A stretch of 64,000 bases of DNA, taken from positions 724,896 to 788,895 of the forward strand of contig NZ_BSSM01000002.1 of assembly GCF_030269125.1 (NCBI RefSeq), written 5' to 3'. The notes under the pieces were generated by a model that did no database searches, was not told the origin of the DNA, and saw only the letters and a list, made by a program, of their open reading frames with translations. The position numbers and the translations under genes are program-made. Every line of letters begins with the position of its first letter. The first letter of the stretch is position 1. The DNA comes from Streptomyces hygroscopicus subsp. hygroscopicus. GTDB taxonomy: Bacteria; Actinomycetota; Actinomycetes; Streptomycetales; Streptomycetaceae. Of this stretch, positions 9,218 to 18,927 are shown one piece after another.

Positions 9218-10639
9218 ATGGCGATCGACACCACCACCCAGACCTCCCCCGCAGCGGTCACGCCGCCTGACACTCCCCGGCTGTCGACGCGTGACAAGCT
9301 CGTCCTGTTCGTGCTGTGCGCGGCCCAGTTCATGGTCGCGCTGGACTTCTCCGTGCTGAACGTGGCCCTGCCCGCCCTCGGCCGCGACCTCGGGATGAGC
9401 CGCGCCGCGCTCCAGTGGGCCGTCACCGCGTTCGCGCTGCCCTCCGGCGGCTTCCTGCTGCTGTTCGGACGCGTCGGCGACCTCTTCGGGCGCCGCAGGC
9501 TGTTCCTGACCGGACTGACCCTGTTCGGCGCGGCCTCGCTGCTGTCCACCCTCGCCTGGGACCCGGCCTCCTTCCTCGCCGGGCGTGCCCTGCAAGGGCT
9601 CGGTGCGGCGGCGATCGTACCGACCGGCATGTCCCTGCTGACGACCACCTTCCCGGAGGGCCCGGCCCGCGACCGCGCCCTCGGCATCTCCGGCACCCTG
9701 CTGTCGCTGGGCTTCACCATCGGCATGGTCGCGGGCGGCACCCTCACCGACACCTTCGGCTGGCGCTCCACGATGGCCCTGCTGACGGTGTTCGCGCTGA
9801 TCGTGCTGCCGCTGGCGCCGGGCCTGCTGCCGGAATCGCGCACCCCGGACCGCCCCCGCCTGGACGTGCCCGGCGCGGTCACCGTCACCGCCGGACTGCT
9901 GTCCCTGATCTACGCCCTGTCCACCGCCGCCGACCACGGCTTCGGCCGCGCCGACGTCATCGCGGCCCTGATCGCCGGACTCCTGCTGCTGGCCGCGTTC
10001 GCGATCGTGGAATCCCGCTCGGCCGCGCCCCTGGTCTCCCTGCCGATGCTGCGCCGCCGCACGGTGGCATGGGGCAACCTGGGCGGACTCGTCACCTTCT
10101 CGATGATGTCCACGATCGTCTTCGTGCTGACCCTGTACCTCCAGGAGATCCTGCGCCTGTCCGCCTTCGAGACCGGCCTGGTCTTCGGCTTCCAGGGCCT
10201 GCTGTCCGTCGTCGCCGGCACCCTCGCCCCGAAGGTCATCGGCCGCCTCGGCGCCCGCCGCACCCTGGTCGGCTCGCTGACCGGCCAGGGCGCGCTGATC
10301 GCGACCCTGCTCCTGCTGGACCGCCACGGCTGGTCGGTGTGGCTGGCCACGGCCGCGGTGGCCCTGGCCAGCATGTGCCACCTGGGCGCGATCATCGCCT
10401 ACGGCCTGACGGTCACCTCGGGCGTCCCGGACGCCGAACAGGGCCTGGCCACCGGCCTGGTGACCTCCACCCAGCAGGTCGGCATCACGGTCGGCATCCC
10501 GCTGCTGGGCGTGCTGGCCACCACCTCCGGCGATCTGCTGTCGGGCGTGCGCACGGTGGTCGCGCTGGACGCGGCGATCGTGCTCGGCGCCGCGGTCCTG
10601 ATCGGGCTGGGCCTGCGCCGGGGCCGGTCCGGGGCCTGA
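9218..10639 (+). CDS. MFS drug exporter, DHA2 (EmrB/QacA) type
   Basis: A 473-residue, 14-helix major facilitator. Motif A is GRVGDLFGRRRLFL, and motif C-like LSLGFTIGMVAGGTL lies in helix 5. The first helix carries ALDFSVLNVALPALG, the D-x-S/T-I/V-VNVALP pattern of the DHA2 group. This family pumps lipophilic drugs or dyes out of the cell with proton influx. The gene is divergent from an MmyB-type regulator across 94 bases containing an inverted repeat, the usual arrangement for an inducible efflux pump. A strong hairpin follows directly. The substrate is unknown. Confidence 0.9.
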   Translation: MAIDTTTQTSPAAVTPPDTPRLSTRDKLVLFVLCAAQFMVALDFSVLNVALPALGRDLGMSRAALQWAVTAFALPSGGFLLLFGRVGDLFGRRRLFLTGLTLFGAASLLSTLAWDPASFLAGRALQGLGAAAIVPTGMSLLTTTFPEGPARDRALGISGTLLSLGFTIGMVAGGTLTDTFGWRSTMALLTVFALIVLPLAPGLLPESRTPDRPRLDVPGAVTVTAGLLSLIYALSTAADHGFGRADVIAALIAGLLLLAAFAIVESRSAAPLVSLPMLRRRTVAWGNLGGLVTFSMMSTIVFVLTLYLQEILRLSAFETGLVFGFQGLLSVVAGTLAPKVIGRLGARRTLVGSLTGQGALIATLLLLDRHGWSVWLATAAVALASMCHLGAIIAYGLTVTSGVPDAEQGLATGLVTSTQQVGITVGIPLLGVLATTSGDLLSGVRTVVALDAAIVLGAAVLIGLGLRRGRSGA

Positions 10640-10670
10640 CCCCGCACCGGGCTCGGCACCCGGTCCGGGG
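10640..10670. terminator. hairpin between MFS exporter and LD-carboxypeptidase genes
   Basis: CCCCG-CA-CCGGG and CCCGG-TC-CGGGG arms with a 7-base loop form a stem interrupted by one internal loop, exactly between two convergent stops. It is probably a bidirectional terminator without a U-run, as is common in Streptomyces. Confidence 0.6.
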
Positions 10671-10677
10671 GCTGACC

Positions 10678-11697
10678 TCAGTCCAGGGTCTGGACGATCT
10701 CGCTGCGCGCGGCCGTGTGCACCACACGGCCGCGCGCGCCGTTGACCAGCGGGAGGTGCGGCGCGACATGCCCGCACTCGACGTCCGCGATGATCGGCAC
10801 GCCCAGCGGTCCGAGCGCGTCGAGGACGGCCTCGCGCTGGGTGAGGGTGGGGCTGTCCGGGGCGTTGGTACGGCCGACGAGCACGGCGGCGGCCCGGTCG
10901 AAGAACCCGGCCAGGCGCAGACCGTGCAGATGGCGGCAGATGGTGAAGGCGTTGTCCTCGCACGCCTCGACGTAGACCAGCAGCGGCTCGTCCCCGGCGA
11001 ACCGGGAGGTGTCGAGGTACCGGCTGCCGGCGAGCGGGGCGACGGTCTCGACGCACCCGCCGATCAGCCGCCCCTCGACGTCCACGTCCCCGTCGCCGTC
11101 GAGCCGGGTCCAGCCGCCCTGGCCGTCCAGGGTGAGGTCGCGGATCTCCGGGTCGCGGGTCCAGTCGTCCCAGCCGCCGGTGCGGTACCGGCCGGGCGGG
11201 ATCTGGGCGAACGGCTCCCCCTGGGGCGCCGCCACGACGTCCAGCCAGGACACCAGCCCCTCGGGCACCCGGTACGGGGTGTCCATGAGGTTGTTTCCGT
11301 GCACGGTCGCGACCCCGGTCAGCAGGGTCAGCGGGGTGAGCACGGTGGACATGTCCGAGTAGCCGACGACCCAGGTCGGCTCGGCCCGGCCGATCGCCTC
11401 GAAGTCCAGGTGGGGCATCAGGTCGATCGCCGTCTCACCGCCCCACGGCGGCACCACGGCCCGGATCGTCGGGTCGGTCAGCATGTCCGTCAGCTCGGCG
11501 GCGCGTTCGGCGGCCGGGGCGCTGACGTGGGTGGTGCCGTCCATGCACCGGCCGACGACGACCTCGTGGCCGCGCGCCTCGATCTCCTTGATCGCGACGT
11601 CGAGGCGCGGCCGGAGGGGCCCTGCCACACCCGAGGAGGGGGAGGTCACGCCGATACGGTCACCGGGGCGCAGGGGGCGCGGGTATCGAATGGTCAT
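10678..11697 (-). CDS. S66 family LD-carboxypeptidase / MccF-like peptidase
   Basis: A 339-residue serine peptidase of family S66. The N-terminal domain ends with the nucleophile elbow VGYSDMS (Ser114). In the C-terminal domain, GGCVETV supplies the Glu and ECGHVAPHLPLVNG the His of the Ser-Glu-His triad. The family either trims the fourth D-residue of murein tetrapeptides (LdcA) or cleaves peptide-nucleotide antibiotics (MccF). The long insertion containing the WDDWTRDPEIRDL segment favours the MccF-like branch, but this is uncertain. There is no signal peptide, so it is cytoplasmic. It precedes MmcQ with a 40-base gap on the same strand. Confidence 0.88.
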   Translation of the reverse strand: MTIRYPRPLRPGDRIGVTSPSSGVAGPLRPRLDVAIKEIEARGHEVVVGRCMDGTTHVSAPAAERAAELTDMLTDPTIRAVVPPWGGETAIDLMPHLDFEAIGRAEPTWVVGYSDMSTVLTPLTLLTGVATVHGNNLMDTPYRVPEGLVSWLDVVAAPQGEPFAQIPPGRYRTGGWDDWTRDPEIRDLTLDGQGGWTRLDGDGDVDVEGRLIGGCVETVAPLAGSRYLDTSRFAGDEPLLVYVEACEDNAFTICRHLHGLRLAGFFDRAAAVLVGRTNAPDSPTLTQREAVLDALGPLGVPIIADVECGHVAPHLPLVNGARGRVVHTAARSEIVQTLD

Positions 11698-11737
11698 ACG
11701 GGATGCTTTCGAACTCGCCCGCCCCGGGGCAACGCGA

Positions 11738-12097
11738 TTACGGCCGGTCCAGCCGCAGCCGCTCCGCCCTCGGCAGCCCGGCGACGACGAGGTCGTACGA
11801 GTCCTCGATCAGCTCGCGCAGCAGCTTGTCCGGCAGGCCGCCGTCGGCGGTGACGGTGTTCCAGTGCCGCTTGTTCATGTGCCAGCCGGGGACGATCAGG
11901 CCCGGGTGGTCGGCGCGCAGCCGCAGCGCGTCCTCCGGGTCGCACTTGAGGTTGACCGTCAGGGGCCGCGTGTCCAGGCCCGTGAGGGCGAACATCCTGC
12001 CCAGCACCTTGAAGACCGAGGTCTCCGGGTTGAAGGGGAAGTCCTCCACGGCCGCGTTGAAGGACAGGCAGAAGGCGCGCAGCTCCTCCGGGGTCAC
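11738..12097 (-). CDS. MmcQ/YjbR family protein
   Basis: A 119-residue protein of the MmcQ/YjbR family (double-wing DNA-binding-like fold, role unknown). It has the family landmarks FPFNPETSVFKVLGRMFAL and, near the end, PGWHMNKRHWNTV with the conserved HWN, then IEDSYDLVVAGLP. The start is a GTG that overlaps the TGA of the corC-like gene (GTGA, 12094-12097), so the two are translationally coupled. Confidence 0.9.
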   Translation of the reverse strand: MTPEELRAFCLSFNAAVEDFPFNPETSVFKVLGRMFALTGLDTRPLTVNLKCDPEDALRLRADHPGLIVPGWHMNKRHWNTVTADGGLPDKLLRELIEDSYDLVVAGLPRAERLRLDRP

Positions 12098-13389
12098 TCC
12101 GGCTTCTCCTCCCCGGCGGACGCGGCGGGTTCCACCAGCACGGTGACGATCTTGTTGCGGCGGCCGGCGGAGGACTCCGCCGTGAGCTTCAGCCGCCGCT
12201 CGTCGGGCAGTTCGACCTCGGCATGGGCGCCGGCGATCGGAACGCGGCCGAGGGCCTTGGCCAGCAGTCCGCCGACGGTCTCCACGTCCTCGTCGTCGTA
12301 CTCCTCCAGGCCGTACAGCTCGCCGAGATCGGTGATGTCCAGGCGGGCGGTGACCCGGAAGCGCCCGTCGCCGAGGTCGACCACGGGCGGCAGTTCACGG
12401 TCGTACTCGTCGGTGATCTCGCCGACGATCTCCTCGAGGATGTCCTCGATGGTGACGATGCCCGCGGTACCGCCGTACTCGTCGATGACGACGGCGACGT
12501 GGTTGCGCTCCTTCTGCATCTCGCGCAGCAGGTCGCCGGCGTTCTTGGTGTCGGGCACGAAGACCGCCGGACGCATGGCCGTCGACACCAGGTCGCTTTC
12601 GGCGTCCCGGCTGATGTGCGTCTTGCGGACCAGGTCCTTCAGATACACGATGCCGACGATGTCGTCCTCGCTCTCACCGGTGACCGGGATCCGGGAGAAC
12701 CCGGAGCGCAGGGCGAGGGTGAGGGCCTGCCGGATGGTCTTGAACCGCTCGATGGTCACCAGGTCGGTGCGCGGCACCATGACCTCGCGCACCAGGGTGT
12801 CGCCCAGCTCGAAGACGGAGTGCACCATGCGGCGCTCCTCGTCCTCGATCAGCGACTCCTTCTCGGCGAGGTCGACCAGCGCGCGCAGCTCCGCCTCGGA
12901 GGCGAACGGGCCGTGCCGGAAGCCCTTGCCGGGGGTGAGCGCGTTGCCGAGGAGGATCAGCAGTGAGGGGATCGGGCCCATCACCCGGGCCAGCGGCACC
13001 AGGACGTACGCGGCGGCGGTCGCGGTGTTCAGCGGGTGCTGGCGTCCGATGGTGCGCGGGGAGACGCCGACGGCGACGTACGACACCAGGACCATCACGG
13101 CGATGGCGACCAGCAGGGCCTGCCAGGTGGCGGGGAACTCCTCCAGGCAGGCGTAGGTGACCAGGGCCGCGGCCGCCATCTCGCAGGCGACGCGGACCAG
13201 GAGGGCCACGTTGAGGTAGCGGGTGGGGTCGGCGGCGATCTGCGCCAGCTTGGCGCCGCCGCGCCGCCCGGACTTCACGGCCTCCTCGGCCCGGAAGCTG
13301 GAGACCCGGGCCAGGCCCGCCTCCGCGCAGGCGGCGAGCCAGGCGACGACGACCAGCGCGATCGCGCCGATCACGATCTGCGGGGACAT
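12094..13389 (-). CDS. CNNM/CorC-family membrane transporter-like protein (CBS pair)
   Basis: A 431-residue protein with an N-terminal DUF21/CNNM membrane domain of about four helices (residues 1-140), a CBS pair (starting near VMVPRTDLVTIERFK and including the ERNHVAVVIDEYGGTAGIVT block), and a C-terminal CorC/HlyC domain (RFRVTARLDITDLGELYGL). Members are implicated in magnesium and cobalt efflux; the old name hemolysin is not informative. The gene lies 9 bases after ybeY in the phoH-ybeY-corC operon, a very conserved arrangement. Its stop overlaps the MmcQ start. Confidence 0.92.
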   Translation of the reverse strand: MSPQIVIGAIALVVVAWLAACAEAGLARVSSFRAEEAVKSGRRGGAKLAQIAADPTRYLNVALLVRVACEMAAAALVTYACLEEFPATWQALLVAIAVMVLVSYVAVGVSPRTIGRQHPLNTATAAAYVLVPLARVMGPIPSLLILLGNALTPGKGFRHGPFASEAELRALVDLAEKESLIEDEERRMVHSVFELGDTLVREVMVPRTDLVTIERFKTIRQALTLALRSGFSRIPVTGESEDDIVGIVYLKDLVRKTHISRDAESDLVSTAMRPAVFVPDTKNAGDLLREMQKERNHVAVVIDEYGGTAGIVTIEDILEEIVGEITDEYDRELPPVVDLGDGRFRVTARLDITDLGELYGLEEYDDEDVETVGGLLAKALGRVPIAGAHAEVELPDERRLKLTAESSAGRRNKIVTVLVEPAASAGEEKPE

Positions 13390-13398
13390 ACGGCCGGC

Positions 13399-13896
13399 TT
13401 ACGAGACGGTCGGCGCCGGGGAGGGCCCGGTCAGGCCGTGCTCGGCCCGCCAGCCGTCCACGATGGCGGCCTGGAGCCCGAACATCTCGGCCTTCTCGTC
13501 GGGCTCCTCGTGGTCGTACCCCAGCAGGTGCAGCACGCCGTGGACGGTGAGCAGCTGGAGCTCCTCGTCCATGGAGTGCTGCGTCGGGGCGTCCGCCCCC
13601 TGCTTGGCGGCCACCTCCGGGCACAGCACGATGTCGCCGAGCAGCCCCTGCGGGGGCTCCTCGTCGTCCTTGCCCGGCGGGCGCAGCTCGTCCATCGGGA
13701 AGGACATGACATCGGTGGGGCCGGGCAGGTCCATCCACTGGATGTGCAGCTGCTCCATGGCGTCGGCGTCCACGACGATCACCGACAGCTCGGAGAGCGG
13801 GTGGATGCGCATCCGCGCGAGCGCGTAGCGGGCGATGTCGAGGATCGCCTGCTCGTCGACCTCGGTGCCGGATTCGTTGTTGACGTCGATCGACAT
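13399..13896 (-). CDS. ybeY: endoribonuclease YbeY (16S rRNA maturation)
   Basis: A 165-residue metal-dependent RNase needed for 3' maturation of 16S rRNA and ribosome quality control. The zinc site is [11 protein letters not shown], the H3xH5xH motif. The N-terminus [18 protein letters not shown] was taken as the start; longer in-frame starts run into phoH and give unlikely sequence. The gene begins 10 bases after the phoH stop and is followed by the CorC-like gene. Confidence 0.96.
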   Translation of the reverse strand: MSIDVNNESGTEVDEQAILDIARYALARMRIHPLSELSVIVVDADAMEQLHIQWMDLPGPTDVMSFPMDELRPPGKDDEEPPQGLLGDIVLCPEVAAKQGADAPTQHSMDEELQLLTVHGVLHLLGYDHEEPDEKAEMFGLQAAIVDGWRAEHGLTGPSPAPTVS

Positions 13897-13906
13897 GCTC
13901 GCCGGT

Positions 13907-14986
<1,080 letters not shown>

Positions 14987-15137
14987 GGGCCGGCGCGAAG
15001 GCCTTGCGCTTCCTCCTGATCACGACCGCACAACGCAGGGCGGCCTCGTCGCTGTCCAGGGTACGCCGGACGACGTACAAGCCTGTAGGACTTTTCCACC
15101 GGTCCGGGCCGCGCGTCCGGCCGCGGTCGTCCGCCGG

Positions 15138-16280
15138 TCAGCTGGAGCGCCGGAAGCCGATCGTCGGCACCGCCCGGCGCAGCGGCCAGGGGCGGTCCAA
15201 CTCCCTGGGGACCAGTCCGTCGAGGAAGGCGTACCGCCGCAGCGCCATCGGGTCCTGGCCCGGCAGGGACTGCACCCGGCGCCACCACGCGCCGATCTCC
15301 GACCACCCCGGTGCCGACAGCGATCCCCCGAACTCCTGCACCGACAGCGCCGCCGTGAGGCCCGCGAAGGCCAGCCGGTCCGCCAGGGGCCAGCCCGCCA
15401 GGGAGCCCGTCACGAAGCCGGCCACGAAGACGTCGCCCGCGCCCGTGGGGTCCAGCGCCTGCACCGCGATCGCCGGGACCTCGGCGGCCTCGCCGGTCCG
15501 GCGGTCGACGGCGTACGCGCCCTCGGAGCCCAGCGTCACCACCGCCACCGGCACGTACTCGGTGAGCGCGTGCGCGGCGAGCCGGGGGCAGTCGGCGCCG
15601 GTGTACCGCTTCGCCTCCTCCGCGTTGGGCAGGAACGCCTCGCAGTGTTCGAGGTCGGGCAGCCCCGCGAGGTCCCACGCGCCCGTCTCGTCCCAGCCGA
15701 CGTCGGCGAAGATCCGTGTCCCCTCGCGCGCCGCCTGGGCGATCCAGGGGGCCCGGCGGCCCGGCGTGAGGGAGGCGACCGCGGCCCTGGCGCGGGGCGG
15801 GCAGTCGGGGGCCGGCTCCTCCGGCGGCGGCTCGTGCCCGTGCGAGACCATCGTCCGCTCGCCCTCGTACGCCATGGACACCGTCACCGGTGAGTGCCAG
15901 CCGGGCACCGTCCGCGACGGCGTGAGGTCGATCCCCTCGCCCTGTTCCAGCGCGTCCCAGCAGTACTCCCCGTAGTGGTCGTCCCCGAACGCGGCCGCGA
16001 GCGAGGTCCGCAGCCCGAGCCGGGCCAGCGCGCTGGCCATGTTGGCGACCCCGCCGGGGCTGGACCCCATGCCCCGCGCCCAGGACTCCGTGCCGCGCAC
16101 GGGCGCCGAGTCGAGGCCGGTGAAGATGATGTCGAGGAAGACGGTGCCCGTGAGATAGACGTCCCAGGGCGGGTCCCCGGGCGCCCGCCGGGCGGCGAGC
16201 GGATCGACCTGGGCCTGGCGGTGCCCCGCCGGGGTGAGGTGCTCGGGTTCCTCTCCGGTGAGGGTGTGCGACGAGGTCAC
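15138..16280 (-). CDS. PfkB-family carbohydrate/nucleoside kinase
   Basis: A 380-residue sugar kinase of the ribokinase/PfkB superfamily. SSPGGVANMASALARLGL is the first PfkB signature and DPTGAGDVFVAGFVTG the second, with the catalytic Asp in GAGD. The protein is longer than ribokinase, with a 45-residue leader before WDVYLTGTVFLDI. The GTG at 16280 has AGGGAG upstream. The substrate cannot be named; proximity to adenine deaminase could suggest a nucleoside, but the 270-base gap with a separate hairpin makes this weak. The gap holds a possible structured leader RNA. Confidence 0.88.
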   Translation of the reverse strand: MTSSHTLTGEEPEHLTPAGHRQAQVDPLAARRAPGDPPWDVYLTGTVFLDIIFTGLDSAPVRGTESWARGMGSSPGGVANMASALARLGLRTSLAAAFGDDHYGEYCWDALEQGEGIDLTPSRTVPGWHSPVTVSMAYEGERTMVSHGHEPPPEEPAPDCPPRARAAVASLTPGRRAPWIAQAAREGTRIFADVGWDETGAWDLAGLPDLEHCEAFLPNAEEAKRYTGADCPRLAAHALTEYVPVAVVTLGSEGAYAVDRRTGEAAEVPAIAVQALDPTGAGDVFVAGFVTGSLAGWPLADRLAFAGLTAALSVQEFGGSLSAPGWSEIGAWWRRVQSLPGQDPMALRRYAFLDGLVPRELDRPWPLRRAVPTIGFRRSS

Positions 16281-16365
16281 GGTGCGCTCCCTGGTGTGCG
16301 GGTCTGGCCAGTGTGCACCACGGCGGTCACCGCGCACGGGCATACGGCCGGGTCCGCGAACGGGA

Positions 16366-16511
16366 AAGAGCCCCGCCCCGCGCATCGCGGGACGGGGCTC
16401 ACCTTGAGCGCCGGGCAGGCCTTGCACCTGCATTTCCCCGCAGGAAGCGGGGCGTCTTTCCTTGGACCACCAACGCACTGTCCGGCTACCGGAGTTCCGG
16501 CGGCCTCGACA
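16366..16511 (-). ncRNA. candidate structured RNA / orphan leader upstream of the PfkB kinase gene
   Basis: The minus strand between the adenine deaminase stop and the kinase start carries a likely -10 box (16518-16523) and four local stems: an outer GCCGG/CCGGC pair, GCGU..ACGC enclosing UUGG/CCAA, CCCCGC-UUCCU-GCGGGG (16436-16452), and GCAGG-UGCAAGG-CCUGC. A strong terminator follows. The multi-stem, nearly cloverleaf layout ending in a terminator suggests either a small RNA or a riboswitch-like leader controlling the kinase. A GGGGAA...GGUGCAA pattern weakly recalls the cobalamin riboswitch core, but no B12 box is present. I could not match it to a known family. Confidence 0.45.
16369..16399 (-). 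terminator. strong hairpin terminator after the structured-RNA candidate
   Basis: The arms AGCCCCGCCCCGCG and CGCGGGACGGGGCT (one mismatch, three-base loop) are followed on the minus strand by TCTTTCCC. It lies about 90 bases upstream of the PfkB kinase start, so it could act as an intrinsic terminator or attenuator. Confidence 0.75.
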
Positions 16512-16517
16512 TGATCA

Positions 16518-16523
16518 ATCATA
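16518..16523 (-). promoter_or_regulatory. candidate -10 box (TATGAT)
   Basis: TATGAT on the minus strand is a near-ideal -10 hexamer, unusual in this G+C-rich DNA, and is part of an A+T-rich patch with the palindrome ATGATCAATCAT. Transcription from about 16511 would produce the structured-RNA candidate. Confidence 0.5.
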
Positions 16524-16552
16524 GCCCATGCCGGGACCCCGTCCGGACACGC

Positions 16553-17566
16553 TCAGAACGCGTACGCGTCCACCTCGGCCAGGTACCGGGCGCGGCGTTC
16601 CTCGTCGTCCTCCAGGAAGGAGGCGAGGAAGGAGTTGCGGGCCAGCTCGCGCAGCCGCTCCTCGGTCAGCCCGAGACTCTCGCGCACGGCCCGGAAGTTG
16701 TCCTCGGCGTACCCGCCGAAGTAGGCCGGGTCGTCGGAGTTGACGGTGCACAGCAGCCCGGCGTCCAGCATGGCCGGCAGCGGGTGGTCGGCCAGGGTGT
16801 CCACCGCGCGCAGCCGGACGTTGGACAGCGGGCACAGGGTGAGCGGGATCCGCTCCCGCACCAGCCGCTCGACCAGCGCGGGGTCCTCCATGCAGCGCAG
16901 CCCGTGGTCGACGCGCTCGACGCCGAGCAGGTCCAGGGCCTCGGCGATGTACTCCGGCGGCCCCTCCTCGCCGGCGTGCGCCACCCGGCGCAGCCCGAGC
17001 GCGGCGGCGGCCTCGTACACCTCGCGGAACTTCACCGGCGGGTGCCCGACCTCGGCGGAGTCGAGGCCGATGCCGGTGATCCGGTCCAGGTAGGGTCGGG
17101 CTGCGTCGAGGGTCTCCAGCGCGGAGTCGGCGGACTCGTCGCGCAGGAAGCACATGATGAGCTTCGTGGAGATGCCGTGGTTCTCCTCGCTGCGGCCGAG
17201 CGCCCGCCACAGCCCCTCCACGACGGTGCCCATGTCCAGGCCCCGGGCCAGGTGGGCCTGCGGGTCGAAGAAGATCTCCGCGTGCCGCACCCCCTGGGTC
17301 GCGGCGCGGGCCAGATAGGCGTCGGCGAGGTCCTCGAAGTCCCGCTCGGTGCGCAGGACGGCCATCAGCTCGTAGTACAGGTCCAGGAAGGACTGGAGGT
17401 CCTCGAACCGGTACGCCTCGCGCAGTTCGTCCGTGTCGGCGTAGGGCAGCTTCACGCCGTTGCGGGCGGCCAGCTCGAAGGCGAGGTCCGGCTCCAGGGT
17501 GCCTTCGATGTGGAGGTGCAGTTCTGCTTTGGGGAGGGGCATCAAAGCATCGTACGGCGCGTTCAC
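16553..17566 (-). CDS. adenine deaminase (ADE subgroup of the adenosine deaminase family)
   Basis: A 337-residue zinc hydrolase. [12 protein letters not shown] near residue 16 supplies metal-binding histidines, [12 protein letters not shown] the catalytic Glu region, VERVDHGLR the next ligand, and [11 protein letters not shown] the Asp pair. The combination [16 protein letters not shown] and LCPLSN, rather than the CPTSN of true adenosine deaminases, places it in the adenine deaminase subgroup (adenine to hypoxanthine). It is often annotated as adenosine deaminase, so the name should be read with care. Its ATG overlaps the TGA of RNase Z (ATGA at 17563-17566). Confidence 0.85.
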   Translation of the reverse strand: MNAPYDALMPLPKAELHLHIEGTLEPDLAFELAARNGVKLPYADTDELREAYRFEDLQSFLDLYYELMAVLRTERDFEDLADAYLARAATQGVRHAEIFFDPQAHLARGLDMGTVVEGLWRALGRSEENHGISTKLIMCFLRDESADSALETLDAARPYLDRITGIGLDSAEVGHPPVKFREVYEAAAALGLRRVAHAGEEGPPEYIAEALDLLGVERVDHGLRCMEDPALVERLVRERIPLTLCPLSNVRLRAVDTLADHPLPAMLDAGLLCTVNSDDPAYFGGYAEDNFRAVRESLGLTEERLRELARNSFLASFLEDDEERRARYLAEVDAYAF

Positions 17567-18468
17567 CGACGTTTCGGAACCGGCACTCGCTGAAGGTCGT
17601 ACGCCACCGTCAGCTCACCCTCGAAGCCGGCGGCCCGCGCCTGCCGCTCGAACTCCCCGGGTTCGGAGTACCGCTGGCTGAAGTGGGTGAGCACGAGGTG
17701 CCGCACTCCCGCCTCCCTCGCCACCGCCCCCGCCTGCCCGGCCGTCAGGTGCCCGTGTTCCGCCGCCAGTTCCCGGTCCTCGTCCAGGAAGGTGGACTCG
17801 ATGACGAGCAGGTCGCAGCCCTCGGCGAGCGCGTGGACGCCCTCGCAGAGCCGGGTGTCCATGACGAACGCGAACCGCTGTCCGCGCCGTACCTCGCTGA
17901 CCTCCTCCAGCGTCACGTCCCCGAGCCGTCCCTCGCGCTGGAGCACGCCCACGTCCGGGCCCTTGATCCCGTGCGCGGCGAGCCGCTCGGGCAGCATCCG
18001 GCGGCCGTCGGGCTCGGTGAGCCGGTAGCCGTACGACTCCACCGGGTGCGACAGCCTGCGGGCCTCCAGGGTGTACGACGGCGTCACCGCGAGGGTGCCG
18101 TCGGCGGCCACCGGGGCCTCGGTGACGCCCACGGTCTCCCGGTACGCGGTGGCGTACCGCAGCCGGTCGAAGAAGCGCTGCCCGGAGGCCGGGTAGTGCG
18201 CGGTGACCCGGTGCGGCACCTGGTCCAGGTTGATCCGCTGGATGATCCCGGCGAGGCCGAGGCAGTGGTCGCCGTGGAAGTGGGTGACGCACAGGCGGTT
18301 CAGGTCGTGCGCGGCGGCCCCGGCGCGCAGCATCTGGCGCTGGGTGCCCTCGCCGGGGTCGAAGAGGATGCCCTCGCCGTCCCAGCGCAGCAGGTAGCCG
18401 TTGTGGTTGCGGTGCCGGGTCGGGACCTGGCTGGCGGTGCCCAGCACCACGAGTTCACGGACGGACAC
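17563..18468 (-). CDS. rnz: ribonuclease Z (tRNA 3' processing)
   Basis: A 301-residue metallo-beta-lactamase-fold endonuclease that removes 3' trailers from tRNA precursors. The zinc motif is [13 protein letters not shown], and a later [14 protein letters not shown] carries another ligand. The N-terminus [20 protein letters not shown] is typical, with NHNGYLLRW following. It sits in a HIT-rnz-adenine deaminase operon with a 6-base gap before and an ATGA overlap after. Confidence 0.92.
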   Translation of the reverse strand: MSVRELVVLGTASQVPTRHRNHNGYLLRWDGEGILFDPGEGTQRQMLRAGAAAHDLNRLCVTHFHGDHCLGLAGIIQRINLDQVPHRVTAHYPASGQRFFDRLRYATAYRETVGVTEAPVAADGTLAVTPSYTLEARRLSHPVESYGYRLTEPDGRRMLPERLAAHGIKGPDVGVLQREGRLGDVTLEEVSEVRRGQRFAFVMDTRLCEGVHALAEGCDLLVIESTFLDEDRELAAEHGHLTAGQAGAVAREAGVRHLVLTHFSQRYSEPGEFERQARAAGFEGELTVAYDLQRVPVPKRR

Positions 18469-18474
18469 GGCGGA

Positions 18475-18828
18475 CTATCCGGGCGGCCACTCGAGGCCAC
18501 GGCCGCCGAGCACGTGCCCGTGGGCGTGCCAGACGGTCTGGCCCGCGCCGGTTCCGGTGTTGAAGACGACGCGGTAGCTGTCGAGCTTCTCCTCGTCGGC
18601 CACGGCCTGGGTCTCGCGCAGCACGTCCGCCGCGATCTGGGGGGCGCCGGCGGCGAGCGCGGCGACATCCCGGTAATGGACCCTGGGGATCACCAGGATG
18701 TGCGTGGGCGCCTGGGGGTTGATGTCCCGGAAGGCGATGGTGGTGTCCGTCTCGCGGACGATCGTGGCCGGGATGTGGCCCGCGACGATTTTGCAGAACA
18801 GGCAGTCGTCCTGCGGTTCTCCAGCCAT
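18475..18828 (-). CDS. HIT family nucleotide hydrolase
   Basis: A 117-residue histidine-triad protein. An N-terminal CLFCKIVAGHIPA carries the Cys pair common in HinT-like members, and the active site is VWHAHGHVLGG, the His-x-His-x-His triad with Gly in place of the usual Leu. Such enzymes hydrolyse nucleoside phosphoramidates and AMP-linked compounds. It is the first gene of the operon with rnz and adenine deaminase. About 100 bases separate it from the tricorn gene. Confidence 0.93.
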   Translation of the reverse strand: MAGEPQDDCLFCKIVAGHIPATIVRETDTTIAFRDINPQAPTHILVIPRVHYRDVAALAAGAPQIAADVLRETQAVADEEKLDSYRVVFNTGTGAGQTVWHAHGHVLGGRGLEWPPG

Positions 18829-18927
18829 TTCGCGTGCGCTCGCTTTCGCCGGGATGCGTGTACGGGGGGCATCGTAGTCGTTCGGGTGCGGGTGGGTCGT
18901 GGGGTGCTCGCGTGGTCCCCCGCGCCC

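Noticed and set aside
16400..16505. The cloverleaf-like RNA as a tRNA gene
   Set aside because: The acceptor stem has only five pairs, the T loop lacks the TTC start, the D loop is too long and position 37 is U; not a functional tRNA.
16400..16505. The same RNA as a cobalamin riboswitch
   Set aside because: Only GGGGAA and GGUGCAA resemble the core; the B12 box and the CCCGCNACUGU segment are missing.
16277..16522. 81-codon minus-strand frame across the structured-RNA candidate
   Set aside because: It covers stems and the terminator, has no ribosome site, and its cysteine-rich text shows no family pattern; a non-coding reading explains the stretch better.
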